Part shown: piece by piece, positions 7,313-14,530 of the stretch
Position numbering within the stretch: position 1 is the stretch's first letter
Layout: every line of letters starts with the position of its first letter
NCBI GenBank assembly: GCA_001781685.1
Contig: MFLZ01000022.1
Coordinates: 24,283-43,331 of the forward strand
Source of the DNA: Candidatus Kaiserbacteria bacterium RIFCSPLOWO2_01_FULL_54_13
GTDB lineage: Bacteria > Patescibacteriota > Minisyncoccia > Phycocordibacterales > UBA2100
Length of the DNA stretch: 19,049 bases
Reading direction: 5' to 3'
Made by a program: the position numbers and the translations under genes
The notes under the pieces: model-generated
The model's input: only the letters and a program-made list of their open reading frames with translations
Databases searched by the model: none
Told to the model about the DNA's origin: nothing

Positions 7313-7762
7313 ATGACATCCCGCGGGTTTCAGTCGACGATCCTCATAGCTGGATTTGTCGTAGGACTCCTTATCGGATACGTGCCGGCACAGTACGTCG
7401 TCGAGGATACGCAGATCAACGTTAAACATATGCAGAACAACAAAGAGTTCGTCGAACACCCTCCGACATTGCGCGGAGTTATACGTGACGTGAACCAGAA
7501 GACCAAGACGTTCCTCTTGGAAGCCGTGAGCCCATACTCTCTCAACGAAAAGGCGAACTTTAGAATACACATGGACGAGAAAATGCTTGTTCGTCACGTA
7601 CAACCGATTCTGCGTGCAACATCCACGGTGCCTTTTCTCGCTGGGGCATTTGAAATACCGGCGCTCTCTGAAGGACTCACTGCAGCAGTTGTTATTACGC
7701 GACAGGCCGGCGATTTGCGCGCGCAAGCGGTATACATCGGACCCGCAATGCAAACACAATGA
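7313..7762 (+). CDS. Membrane-anchored small beta-domain protein, first of a related pair
   Basis: 149 aa. A short cytoplasmic start (MTSRGFQ) leads into one hydrophobic helix (about 8-28, ILIAGFVVGLLIGYVPAQYV) and an extracytoplasmic domain. The domain contains LRGVIRDVNQKTKTFLLEA, then FRIHMDEKMLVRHVQPI and LTAAVVIT. The alternation suggests a small OB-like beta barrel. The next gene has the same plan and matching motifs, so the two are paralogues. I chose the ATG at 7313, not the one at 7259, because it gives a clean membrane anchor and lies 7 nt after a TATACT box. The stop overlaps the next start (ATGA). No function is recognised. Confidence 0.72.
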   Translation: MTSRGFQSTILIAGFVVGLLIGYVPAQYVVEDTQINVKHMQNNKEFVEHPPTLRGVIRDVNQKTKTFLLEAVSPYSLNEKANFRIHMDEKMLVRHVQPILRATSTVPFLAGAFEIPALSEGLTAAVVITRQAGDLRAQAVYIGPAMQTQ

Positions 7763-8247
7763 ACACGACCATACGCGCCAGATCATTTGTGCGCTTCGGC
7801 CTCACATTCCTCATCGGAGTAGTCATAGGCATAGCAATACTTTCCGCATTTGCTGCAAACTACGCATATTTCACATTACGTGCCGAATTTACGAGATTCC
7901 GAGATTCCACCCTGCGAGTGCGCAGTGCGTTGTTCCAACGTGCCATGCTTTTGTACGGCATAGTTGTGTCAATTGATACAAGTGAAAGGACGCTCGTTGC
8001 AGAGTTCAGAGATCAGCTTGTTGCATCTGGCGGCCCCATCCGCCTGCGTGTGCGAGTACCCGAAGACGCGCTCATTGTAAGACAATCACTGCTCGCATCC
8101 GGCACTGAGTACGTTGCACTCTCGGAAGAAACGAATGCACAGTTTTCGGACATTGCACAGGGAACCCGCATTGCCGTTATCCTCGAAAATGCTGCGCGGA
8201 GAGTCGTGCCCGAGACCAGCGTTGTTATCTTCGGCAATCCGCTCTAA
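7759..8247 (+). CDS. Membrane-anchored small beta-domain protein, second of a related pair
   Basis: 162 aa. It has an N-terminal positive stretch, one transmembrane helix (about 14-33, LTFLIGVVIGIAILSAFAAN), a short charged helix (FTLRAEFTRFRD), then a domain with LYGIVVSIDTSERTLVAEF, IRLRVRVPEDALIVRQ and TRIAVILE. The first two motifs line up with those of the preceding protein (LRGVIRDVNQKTKTFLLEA and FRIHMDEKMLVRH). The start overlaps the upstream stop (ATGA), so the two products are likely made together and may form a complex outside the membrane. No function is recognised. Confidence 0.72.
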   Translation: MNTTIRARSFVRFGLTFLIGVVIGIAILSAFAANYAYFTLRAEFTRFRDSTLRVRSALFQRAMLLYGIVVSIDTSERTLVAEFRDQLVASGGPIRLRVRVPEDALIVRQSLLASGTEYVALSEETNAQFSDIAQGTRIAVILENAARRVVPETSVVIFGNPL

Positions 8248-8415
8248 TCATATTTCCTGGGATCGCGCTACGTTACGCGACAATATCAACCTATGCATCT
8301 GCACAACTTACCATAGCTCGAGTGCCTTCAGCTTTCCTCGCTAACTTAGGTTTCATTTTGCAAAAACCCTTAGTCCCTTTACGCCAAGTATGCAATCGCA
8401 TAGGATTCGGGAGGA

Positions 8416-8433
8416 GCTGCGATGACTCGCAGC
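8416..8433 (+). promoter_or_regulatory. Small hairpin upstream of the Bug-type gene
   Basis: GCTGCGA, a TGAC loop and TCGCAGC form a perfect 7-bp stem located 22 nt before the ATG at 8456, just ahead of the Shine-Dalgarno sequence. It could affect translation or mark the edge of the island; its role is unproven. The rest of the 8248-8455 gap shows a short TATGC/GCATA palindrome (about 8388-8401) and nothing else I can support. Confidence 0.3.
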
Positions 8434-8455
8434 GTAATGAAGAGAGGAACAGAAG

Positions 8456-9406
8456 ATGATCAGAGGCATCACCACGGCACTTGCAATTCTACTCATGGCG
8501 GCTTCGACGCAGGCCGACGACTACCCCAGCCGACCGATCAGTATAATCGTCCCAAGTGAGGCGGGAGGAACTCACGCGTTCGTCCACGTAATCAAGGATG
8601 CGCTGTCAGAAAAACTCGGGGTACCGGTGGTGCCCGAGTCGCGCCCTGCCGGCGCCGGTTCCGCGGGCGGCGTAGCTCTCAAGAACGCTGTGCCGGACGG
8701 TTATACGTACGGTTTCTTTCCGAGCGGGGTCCTTGTCGGGATCCCACCGCAACGAAAGCATCCGCCGTACGATCCGGAAGACGACTTCGAGCCCATCTCG
8801 CTCTTCACGAACTTCTGCTACGTGTTCATCACGCACGCAGGCATACCGGCCCTATCGGTGAACGAGTTCATGACGTGGGGGCGAAGCATCGAAATCTTCT
8901 TCGCCTACCGGGGCGAGACAGGCCGAGTCGCCGCGACGCTCCTGAAGAAACACGGCGTTAGGATTGTCGACGTCGTCGCATACCGCGGAGAGCGGCAGGC
9001 GGTGACAGAAATCCAGACAGGCCGACAAGCGGGGGCCTTTGTAACACTTGCCTCTGCGCTCAGCGGAATGCAGAGCGGGCAGGTCCGGCTGCTCGCGGTG
9101 ATTAACGGCGAGCGCTGCGGAGCACTGCCGGAAGTCCCCACAATGGGAGAAGTGGGAATGCCGGAGTTTGCGGCTATCGCACCGTGGGGCGGCGTCTTTG
9201 CGCCCAAAAATACTCCTCCTTAACGAACAAGTGCCTTCAGGAACGCGCTCGAGGCCGTTCTCGAGAAGCCCCAGCTGCGAGAAAAGCTGGGGAAGATCGG
9301 ACTCGATGTCGTAACATCGACGCCGGAATGGCTTGGTAAGCATGTCCGCACCCAAGCCCGGGTATGGAAGAAGGCGCTGCGCGAGGCGGGCATCGAGCCG
9401 CAGTGA
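8456..9406 (+). pseudogene. Bug/TctC-family periplasmic solute-binding protein with in-frame stop
   Basis: Bug proteins are periplasmic receptors of tripartite tricarboxylate transporters and bind small carboxylates. The reading frame starts with a signal peptide (MIRGITTALAILLMAASTQA) and the family opening DDYPSRPISIIVP. It continues with AGGTHAF, RPAGAGSAGG, VAYRGERQAVTEIQTG and ALPEVPTMGEVGMPEF. After APKNTPP a TAA (9221-9223) interrupts the frame. The same frame then continues with a typical C-terminus (RNALEAVLEKPQLREKLGKI, then a REAGIEPQ end) to a TGA at 9404-9406. In total 316 codon positions match the normal Bug length. The AGAGGA Shine-Dalgarno, 7 nt before the ATG, contrasts with leaderless starts elsewhere. 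No tctA/tctB is present. Transfer followed by inactivation is inferred; a truncated 255-aa product or a sequencing error are alternatives. Confidence 0.82.
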
Positions 9407-9419
9407 CTTCCACCAACGA

Positions 9420-9451
9420 AGTGCTCCGCGGGAAGCCTCCCGCGGAGCACT
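9420..9451 (+). terminator. Strong hairpin between convergent genes, probable terminator
   Basis: AGTGCTCCGCGGGA, loop AGCC, then TCCCGCGGAGCACT form a perfect 14-bp GC-rich stem. It starts 14 nt after the end of the Bug-type frame and lies 32 nt from the 3' end of the convergent methyltransferase gene. The following AATCTTT is a poor U-tract, so intrinsic termination is likely but not textbook. It could serve both strands. Confidence 0.6.
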
Positions 9452-9482
9452 AATCTTTGCGATGTAACCCGACAACAACGGC

Positions 9483-10286
9483 CTATTTCAGTGCAATGTG
9501 AGCTTGCAACACGACGTGCTCAACAAACTCACCTGAAGGCTGAACATTACGAAGCATTTCACGCAGCTCATTCTCAAAGTCTGCCATTCGTTCTCCAAAC
9601 AACCGAGGTGCGGCAAAAGAATGTGAGTAGGTGTTCTTGACCGCCTCCTCAAGTGTCCACGTTCGGCTGTAACGGTACGTCCACGTGTCACAGCGTCTGA
9701 ACGACAGCGCGCGGAACACACCTTCGACCTTTACTGAAGGCTCCGTATACAACGAATCTCCTGCACGACGTTTCGGGCCCAGATACCTTCGCACTACTTC
9801 TCTCTGAATCTCTTTCCATTCATTTTCGTCCCGCGTCCACCCGTCTTGTAGTGGCACAGAAACAGGTCTTGCAACGAGAAGACCGCCGCCACGTTCAAGA
9901 AGGTCATACGCTTGCTTCAGCACGGTTGCTTGCTCCATCCAGTGGAGAGATCTGCCGAGTGTAACGAGACGAAATGCACCAAGCGTCTCATCAATGTCCT
10001 CGGCGCGCATGCACGCCCATGTGCAATTCTCTATACCCACCTCGTTCGCACGATGAGCGGCTTCATCAAGCATCTCCTTTTCCACGTCAACCCCAACCAG
10101 TTCCTTCACATGACCTGCGAGAGGGATAGATAGTTCTCCCGTGCCACATCCAAGATCAAGAATCCTGCCCGTACCATCCAACCTGAAAAAAGTGACAGCA
10201 TCCGCGAATAGCTCTTTCGGGTACTCGACACGATACCGCGCATAATAAGGCGCGACACTCGTAAATACTCCGGACGGACCTTTCAT
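9483..10286 (-). CDS. Class I SAM-dependent methyltransferase
   Basis: 267 aa from the ATG at 10286, whose ATGA overlaps the stop of the preceding degenerate PaaK-like gene. Motif I is ILDLGCGTGELSIPLA (about residues 43-58), followed by the acidic end of strand 2 in VGVDVEKEML, a motif II/III region with FRLVTLGRSLHWM, and LLERGGGLLVARP. This is the Methyltransf_11/25 fold that moves a methyl group from S-adenosylmethionine; the substrate cannot be told. The C-terminal ~100 residues (GWTRDENEWKE, TWTLEEAVKNTYSHSF) form a helical substrate lid. As the last gene of the left SCGG cassette it may methylate a product or component of that system. The frame extends upstream to 10340, but the overlap and motif spacing favour 10286. 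Confidence 0.88.
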   Translation of the reverse strand: MKGPSGVFTSVAPYYARYRVEYPKELFADAVTFFRLDGTGRILDLGCGTGELSIPLAGHVKELVGVDVEKEMLDEAAHRANEVGIENCTWACMRAEDIDETLGAFRLVTLGRSLHWMEQATVLKQAYDLLERGGGLLVARPVSVPLQDGWTRDENEWKEIQREVVRRYLGPKRRAGDSLYTEPSVKVEGVFRALSFRRCDTWTYRYSRTWTLEEAVKNTYSHSFAAPRLFGERMADFENELREMLRNVQPSGEFVEHVVLQAHIALK

Positions 10287-11065
10287 ACGCGATTCGAGGA
10301 GTCTCGTATCACTCCCTCGCCCTCGCTGAATTTCAGGCAATGCGCTGGAATATTTGTGCGATAACGAATAACCGGGGTCGTAAGTGGCGCGTTTTTTGTG
10401 ACAACGAGGTAGTCATCCAGATATTCCACGATGCAGTTTGGAAGCACGGTAAAGAGCGGGTCTTCTGACAACACCGCACGCGCAAGTGCACCCGTCTCAG
10501 GAAAAGAAAACACGAGGTCAATCTTCCTTGCATAGTGAGCATATGGCAAGAGTACCTCTGGCTCAAAGGAATCAGAGATAATTGTCATGGAGGAAAGTGG
10601 GTCGCTTTTTCCCTTTAGATACGGCAACACTCGAGGCAAAGAAGAGGGGTCGGTGATTAGCGCATCACAGCGAAACTTTCGTGCAGCATATAACGTAACC
10701 TCCGAACTTCGTTCTTCAACGAGCGGGACCATGTCGTGCTGATAACACCACATCGCTTTCTCTATAGCCTCATGCGGATCGGAGAGAAAAATAAGCGGTC
10801 GTGCTGCTCGCAAACCAAGCTCTTCCTCAGCTATAGACGTGAAACTCCACTCGGAAAGAAAGGGGATGCTTGCATCCCATACGACTTTGACGATTCCGCT
10901 TCTCCTCTCATAGCGACGAAGCGAAAGAGGGGTCTCTATGAGATCCCGCCGCGAGATGGTTGGCAGCAAAGTAGGATCCGTAATCGATTTCCATCGACTG
11001 CTGTAGAAATCAGAAACGGGGCTTGTCCGGATGCGTTCAATATAAGCTTCGAGGGACTGAGACAT
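10283..11065 (-). CDS. Degenerate, truncated PaaK/LuxE-like protein (left cassette)
   Basis: 260 aa. The N-terminal half follows the adenylate-forming PaaK-like fold: LEAYIERIRTSP, SDFYSSRW, LLPTISRRDLIETPL (the usual LPxTTKxDL position), AARKFRCDALITDPSSL and VFSFPETGALA. It lacks the ATP-binding TSGTSGxP loop; the matching place reads VVWDASIPFLSEW. It stops soon after VIRYRTNIPAHC, where active enzymes have YRTGD, and so has no C-terminal lid with the GRxxD hinge or catalytic lysine. It is therefore probably a pseudoenzyme or partner subunit. The start lies 4 nt after the stop of the active PaaK-like gene, and the end overlaps the methyltransferase start. It corresponds to the truncated protein at 12500-13234 in the right cassette. 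Confidence 0.72.
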   Translation of the reverse strand: MSQSLEAYIERIRTSPVSDFYSSRWKSITDPTLLPTISRRDLIETPLSLRRYERRSGIVKVVWDASIPFLSEWSFTSIAEEELGLRAARPLIFLSDPHEAIEKAMWCYQHDMVPLVEERSSEVTLYAARKFRCDALITDPSSLPRVLPYLKGKSDPLSSMTIISDSFEPEVLLPYAHYARKIDLVFSFPETGALARAVLSEDPLFTVLPNCIVEYLDDYLVVTKNAPLTTPVIRYRTNIPAHCLKFSEGEGVIRDSSNRV

Positions 11066-11069
11066 ACAA

Positions 11070-12218
11070 TCATGCTATTTTGAGGAAAAGCTTGACATCC
11101 TTATGCTTCTGTTCAAATGGAACATTGGTAAACTCTACAGAGAGAGGAAGAAACACATCAGCTGCTACGAGATCAGAGAGTGTTTGAGAAGGGGTAAGAA
11201 ACAATTCTCGAGAAAAACGGTCAGCTATCTCTGTGGTAAAAGCTTCCGTCCCCGGTAGACCTATTCTGAATACTTGTATATGTATCTTCCCCTTGACTGT
11301 TCTCTGATCCAAAACCTGTGAGGCCTCAACGCGGTAATCTTCAAATAACGTCTTCATACCAATCGCAACACGGTCAAACTCGGCACGCAGTAAAAGCGCC
11401 CCCACAAGCTTGATGTAGTCATGCCCCTTTCGGCCTAAGCTCTCAAATGCAAGATTATACCCACACGGACACGAATTCTTATGTATCCTCGCCATATCAC
11501 CAATTCTATATTTCTCTATCGAAATTCCTCCGTGCAAGACCTTACTCACAAGTAAGTCCCCTGCTCCTGTTTCATCCGGATCGAGAATCTCGATCGTAAC
11601 ACCCCGCAATGGATGATAGTAATTGAGCGGCAAATACGTGCACGTAGTCTCAGAAATAGAACCAATTTCTCCCGCAGCATATAGTAGGCAATACGACGCA
11701 TTCGGAAACGACGACGCGAAGAGCTTCGCCAAAACAGGCGTAATCATTTCTCCGCCGAGACACAACTTTTGCACTCCTGAGCCAACCTCGGGAGAAATGT
11801 ATGGAATAAGGCGTGCCAGAAAGGATGGAAAGCCAATAATCCGCTCCGGTGCAAAATCTGAAATGATACCCGTAAGCTCCGGGGCAAGATCTCGATAATC
11901 CACGGCAAGAATGGCGCACGTGTACGGATTACCGTACTTGTCGAGAGAAAGCGCGCTCAGCACGCGAGAGTTGAAAGCTCCCATGCAGATTATTGTACGT
12001 TCGGCATCAAAATACCAACCCTGGCGCTCCTCGGATCCAGAGCTGAGATTCATGACCGACACAATTGGTCCTTGTTCCGATGTTCCGGATGTGGTTCGCA
12101 CAACCCAGTCGTACGCATTCTGAAGCGGACTGGCAAAGAAATCCGCCAGAGTCATATCGCCTATCCGTACAAAATCCTTACGCTCTATCATAGGCACATG
12201 CGTCTGCCCACACGACAA
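11070..12218 (-). CDS. PaaK/LuxE-like adenylate-forming enzyme (left cassette)
   Basis: 382 aa. Members of this superfamily activate a carboxylate as an acyl-adenylate and pass it to a thiol or other acceptor. Visible motifs are the ATP loop TSGTSEQGP at 43-51 (altered from TSGTSGxP), LCLGGEMITPVLAKLF, YAAGEIGSISETT with the Mg/ATP glutamate, KYRIGD, a SCPCG cysteine pair, the hinge GRKGHDYIKLVGALLLRAE and a late lysine-rich end (KHKDVKLFLKIA). I chose the TTG at 12218 because it keeps HVPMIERKDF, which aligns with LPLLTKDF of the paralogue; an ATG at 12191 is the alternative. It lacks about 45 N-terminal residues found in the paralogue at 13231. It starts 8 nt after the SCGG small-protein gene. 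The substrate is unknown. Confidence 0.82.
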   Translation of the reverse strand: MSCGQTHVPMIERKDFVRIGDMTLADFFASPLQNAYDWVVRTTSGTSEQGPIVSVMNLSSGSEERQGWYFDAERTIICMGAFNSRVLSALSLDKYGNPYTCAILAVDYRDLAPELTGIISDFAPERIIGFPSFLARLIPYISPEVGSGVQKLCLGGEMITPVLAKLFASSFPNASYCLLYAAGEIGSISETTCTYLPLNYYHPLRGVTIEILDPDETGAGDLLVSKVLHGGISIEKYRIGDMARIHKNSCPCGYNLAFESLGRKGHDYIKLVGALLLRAEFDRVAIGMKTLFEDYRVEASQVLDQRTVKGKIHIQVFRIGLPGTEAFTTEIADRFSRELFLTPSQTLSDLVAADVFLPLSVEFTNVPFEQKHKDVKLFLKIA

Positions 12219-12226
12219 CTTGATCT

Positions 12227-12445
12227 CTAATCGAGAAAGCCTCCGCAGCTGATGAAAAGCATCTTGTGCGGATTGTCCTTTTTTATAGACGCAGCATTTC
12301 TGTCTTTACTGCATGCAAGAGCAGTCACTCCCGCCGCGCGCTCGGACAATCGTTCGTGGAACAGTTGACGAAGGGCTATGTACGCAAAAGTAAGAAACGT
12401 CACAAATAAGACGATGACAACGGCGGATACATTCCTGCCAGCCAT
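12227..12445 (-). CDS. SCGG-tailed single-TM small protein (left cassette)
   Basis: 72 aa. A short start (MAGRN) precedes one transmembrane helix (about 6-25, VSAVVIVLFVTFLTFAYIAL). A charged stretch (RQLFHERLSERAAG), a first cysteine C45 (ALACSKD) and the tail MLFISCGGFLD follow. SCGG occupies residues 66-69 and three residues follow it. The small protein at 14531-14746 has SCGG at exactly the same residue numbers and also a preceding AC, with different synonymous codons, which argues for real conservation. The ATG at 12445 lies 6 nt after TGGTACAAT. The gene heads the left cassette and is followed by the adenylating enzyme. Function is unknown; it may be the substrate, carrier or anchor of the system. 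Confidence 0.72.
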   Translation of the reverse strand: MAGRNVSAVVIVLFVTFLTFAYIALRQLFHERLSERAAGVTALACSKDRNAASIKKDNPHKMLFISCGGFLD

Positions 12446-12451
12446 ATATAT

Positions 12452-12460
12452 ATTGTACCA
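12452..12460 (-). promoter_or_regulatory. Extended -10 promoter of the left SCGG cassette
   Basis: Minus-strand TGGTACAAT ends 6 nt before the ATG at 12445, so the mRNA should be leaderless. Box, spacer and start read TGGTACAATATATATATGG, closely resembling the TGTTATACTGTATATATGG before the other SCGG gene. Confidence 0.6.
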
Positions 12461-12480
12461 CACCCGCTTCCGCTTAAGTT

Positions 12481-12489
12481 TGATAAAAT
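12481..12489 (+). promoter_or_regulatory. Extended -10 promoter of the right cassette
   Basis: TGATAAAAT ends 10 nt before the ATG at 12500 and points away from the left-cassette promoter. Both promoters share the 54-bp gap 12446-12499, so the two cassettes may be co-regulated. No -35 or operator is obvious. Confidence 0.5.
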
Positions 12490-12499
12490 TAGTGACGAC

Positions 12500-13234
12500 A
12501 TGAGCGCGCTCAGGAAAGATACGACGACACTCAGTGATATTCGCTCAATGCTGCGCAGGGTCGAGGAAAAAATACCGAGCACAGTGTGCCGTATTGTCCC
12601 CACGTCCTTCAACCCGAAAGATCCAACGCTTGGCGCGCTGCCGCGCCCACTAAACTGGCGCTGGGAGTCGTGTGAACGAGCTCTCCGACACTTTAATCCG
12701 AAGACGGTAATGTCACGCATACCGCTTTTCTGGCAGATCGAGACGCTTCTTCACAACGCGTGCAAGACTGTCGGCGCGCCGATATACATCAATGACCAGG
12801 AAAATATGCCCGTGGGAGCTGCAGCAATACGCTTCGCTGACGTCAACACGGTAATTTTGGAAGCCGACGATTCGTTTGCGTTCTCCGCACATCTTGTAGA
12901 GAAGGGCGTCTCAATTCCCCCGTACTGGGTCGTGATCCATCGGGCTGATGGTGCGTGGGAAACTCCACGCACCCTACAATCCGCATCGAGTGTGGCACAA
13001 GAGGTGCATCTTTTTCCGGGAGTACCCATTCTGTGGCAGTGTGAGGAACTCATGCGCGTAATGTTGCCGCAATTCCACCTTTCGGATGAATACAACTGGA
13101 AGGTTGAGTCTGAAACGTACATCACAAGTGCCCGTGAAGATCCGCTCCCATTCACGCTGCTACGCATGCCGTTCTCACTGCGAAAGGAGAAGATATGTTC
13201 CTGCGGGAAGGACATTTTTGCAAAGCGAGTATGA
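12500..13234 (+). CDS. Degenerate, truncated PaaK-like protein (right cassette)
   Basis: 244 aa. By itself it is hard to place, but its second half follows the PaaK-like plan. IRFADVNTVILEADDSF matches FRCDALITDPSSL of the protein at 10283. HLFPGVPILWQCEEL matches VFSFPETGALA, and LRMPFSLRKEKICSCGKDIF lines up with KYRIGDMARIHKNSCPCG of the active enzyme. There is no TSGTSG loop and no C-terminal lid; the protein ends just after the CSCG. It is thus a second pseudoenzyme-like truncation, encoded directly before the active paralogue, whose start overlaps its stop (ATGA). A heteromeric enzyme with one active and one inactive chain is plausible. The homology call is by eye over short blocks. Confidence 0.6.
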   Translation: MSALRKDTTTLSDIRSMLRRVEEKIPSTVCRIVPTSFNPKDPTLGALPRPLNWRWESCERALRHFNPKTVMSRIPLFWQIETLLHNACKTVGAPIYINDQENMPVGAAAIRFADVNTVILEADDSFAFSAHLVEKGVSIPPYWVVIHRADGAWETPRTLQSASSVAQEVHLFPGVPILWQCEELMRVMLPQFHLSDEYNWKVESETYITSAREDPLPFTLLRMPFSLRKEKICSCGKDIFAKRV

Positions 13235-14508
13235 AATCACTTGAAACTCTCGGAAACCTCCTAGAAAAATGTACAGATCCGCAGGCTCCGCCGATCTACC
13301 GTTCTCTCTACCGCATGAGAGCTGGAGAACCTGCCCTCCGGCTGCACGATTGGGCGCAGTGGCTCTCTCTCCCGCTTCTCACCAAGGACTTTCTCATCGA
13401 GACACCGCTCACGAAGCGACTCTTCACCTCCGGCTTCGAGACAGATCATCTCCGCGCCACCTCTGGCACGAGCGGCAAGCCCCCGCTCTTTTGCCCACGC
13501 ACATACCTGCGCGGCATGGACTACCGCGCCCTCTACCACAATTTCAAAAACCCGATACTCGCATACACGGTACCCGCAATGCCCCACTGGCATGAACACT
13601 TCCAACAGTCGCTCGGTCACACGCCGCGCGTCGTTGTATTCGACCCCAAGCGCGCCGCGGCCTCGGTAAAACTTGCTCGAGCAGCTGGCGTCGACAGCAT
13701 GTCCCTTTTCACGTTCCACATCCCCATAGTCGGCGAACTAATGAAGAAAGAGCGCATCGCTGAGCGAATCAAGTTCATTGAAATTTGCGGAGAGGCATGC
13801 AGCCGATCACTCTTTGAGTACCTGCGTGATGTATTCCCCTATGCCGTCATTCTGCCATTCTATGGATCGAGTGAAGTTGAGGACTCCCCCATCGGCGTAC
13901 CGTGTCGGCCCATCACGGGCGAAGAACCTTTTGCCGTGTACCACGCGAAAGAAAGCCACTACCACGAACTCATTGACCCGGAGAGTGATAAACGCATCGA
14001 GCCGAAGGCGGGAGCGGAAGGAGAGCTCGTTATCACCGCCTACCCCGGAGAGCCTTCTTCGTTTCCTCTTATTCGTTTTTGCACAGGGGATACGGTACGC
14101 GTTATCGAGGAAAACTGCCCCAAACACGGAGGATGGTCATTCACCATACTTGGTCGCACCGAAATGGATTTCGTAAAGGTGCAGGGTGGAGTATTGCGCG
14201 CCGATGAAATAGAACGCGTGTTGCGTCTCTTCCCCACGCTAGTCTCTGATCGCTTCACCCTCCATTGCTACGAACGCACGACTCCGCAGGGGCCGCTTCT
14301 CGCACCAATTCTTCACGTCGAACCGCGCGGCACAATTGATCTCTCAGTTCTTGCGCGCGAGATCTCCAGGCAACTTCGTATTGCACCCTCTTTCCGCTAT
14401 GCGGATGGTGTCGCCCTAGGCCGCTACGCGCCCCTCACCTGCGAGATTCTGCAGAGCCCCGAAAAAGGGAAAAATAAACGGATCGTACGGCATGATTCCG
14501 CAATTTAA
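13231..14508 (+). CDS. PaaK/LuxE-like adenylate-forming enzyme (right cassette)
   Basis: 425 aa, close to the usual PaaK-like length. Motifs are LPLLTKDFLIETPL (47-60), ATP loop TSGTSGKP (77-84), FIEICGEACSRSLFEYL, FYGSSEVEDSPIG with the Mg/ATP glutamate, ELVITAYPG, RFCTGDTVRV, hinge GRTEMDFVKVQGGVLRADEIE and a C-terminal lid ending KGKNKRIV with candidate catalytic lysines. All core catalytic elements are present, so it should make an acyl-adenylate, although the carboxylate and acceptor are unknown. The start at 13231 overlaps the upstream stop in ATGA; the ATG at 13195 lies inside the previous gene and is less likely. It is paralogous to 11070-12218 but better preserved. The SCGG gene begins 22 nt downstream. 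Confidence 0.87.
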   Translation: MKSLETLGNLLEKCTDPQAPPIYRSLYRMRAGEPALRLHDWAQWLSLPLLTKDFLIETPLTKRLFTSGFETDHLRATSGTSGKPPLFCPRTYLRGMDYRALYHNFKNPILAYTVPAMPHWHEHFQQSLGHTPRVVVFDPKRAAASVKLARAAGVDSMSLFTFHIPIVGELMKKERIAERIKFIEICGEACSRSLFEYLRDVFPYAVILPFYGSSEVEDSPIGVPCRPITGEEPFAVYHAKESHYHELIDPESDKRIEPKAGAEGELVITAYPGEPSSFPLIRFCTGDTVRVIEENCPKHGGWSFTILGRTEMDFVKVQGGVLRADEIERVLRLFPTLVSDRFTLHCYERTTPQGPLLAPILHVEPRGTIDLSVLAREISRQLRIAPSFRYADGVALGRYAPLTCEILQSPEKGKNKRIVRHDSAI

Positions 14509-14515
14509 GACGAAC

Positions 14516-14524
14516 TGTTATACT
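14516..14524 (+). promoter_or_regulatory. Extended -10 promoter before the right SCGG gene
   Basis: TGTTATACT ends 6 nt before the ATG at 14531, predicting a leaderless mRNA for the SCGG small protein and the two ectodomain genes after it. It lies in the short gap after the adenylating enzyme gene, so this part of the cassette may be expressed separately. Confidence 0.6.
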
Positions 14525-14530
14525 GTATAT

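Noticed and set aside
8422..8560. Short open frame starting at the ATG before the Bug-type gene
   Set aside because: It overlaps the signal-peptide coding region in another frame and has no recognisable product.
12227..12260. SCGG tail as a class II bacteriocin double-glycine leader or a true ubiquitin-like protein
   Set aside because: A leader GG would be followed by a mature peptide, but only two or three residues follow. The proteins are also too short and membrane-spanning to hold a beta-grasp ubiquitin fold.
12400..12720. Minus-strand frame overlapping the divergent promoter region
   Set aside because: It is antisense to the truncated PaaK-like gene and covers both promoters; no homology or start signal.
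13195..13230. Earlier ATG for the right adenylating enzyme
   Set aside because: The ATG at 13231 overlaps the previous stop as ATGA, the common coupling in this window, and the extra 12 residues show no homology.
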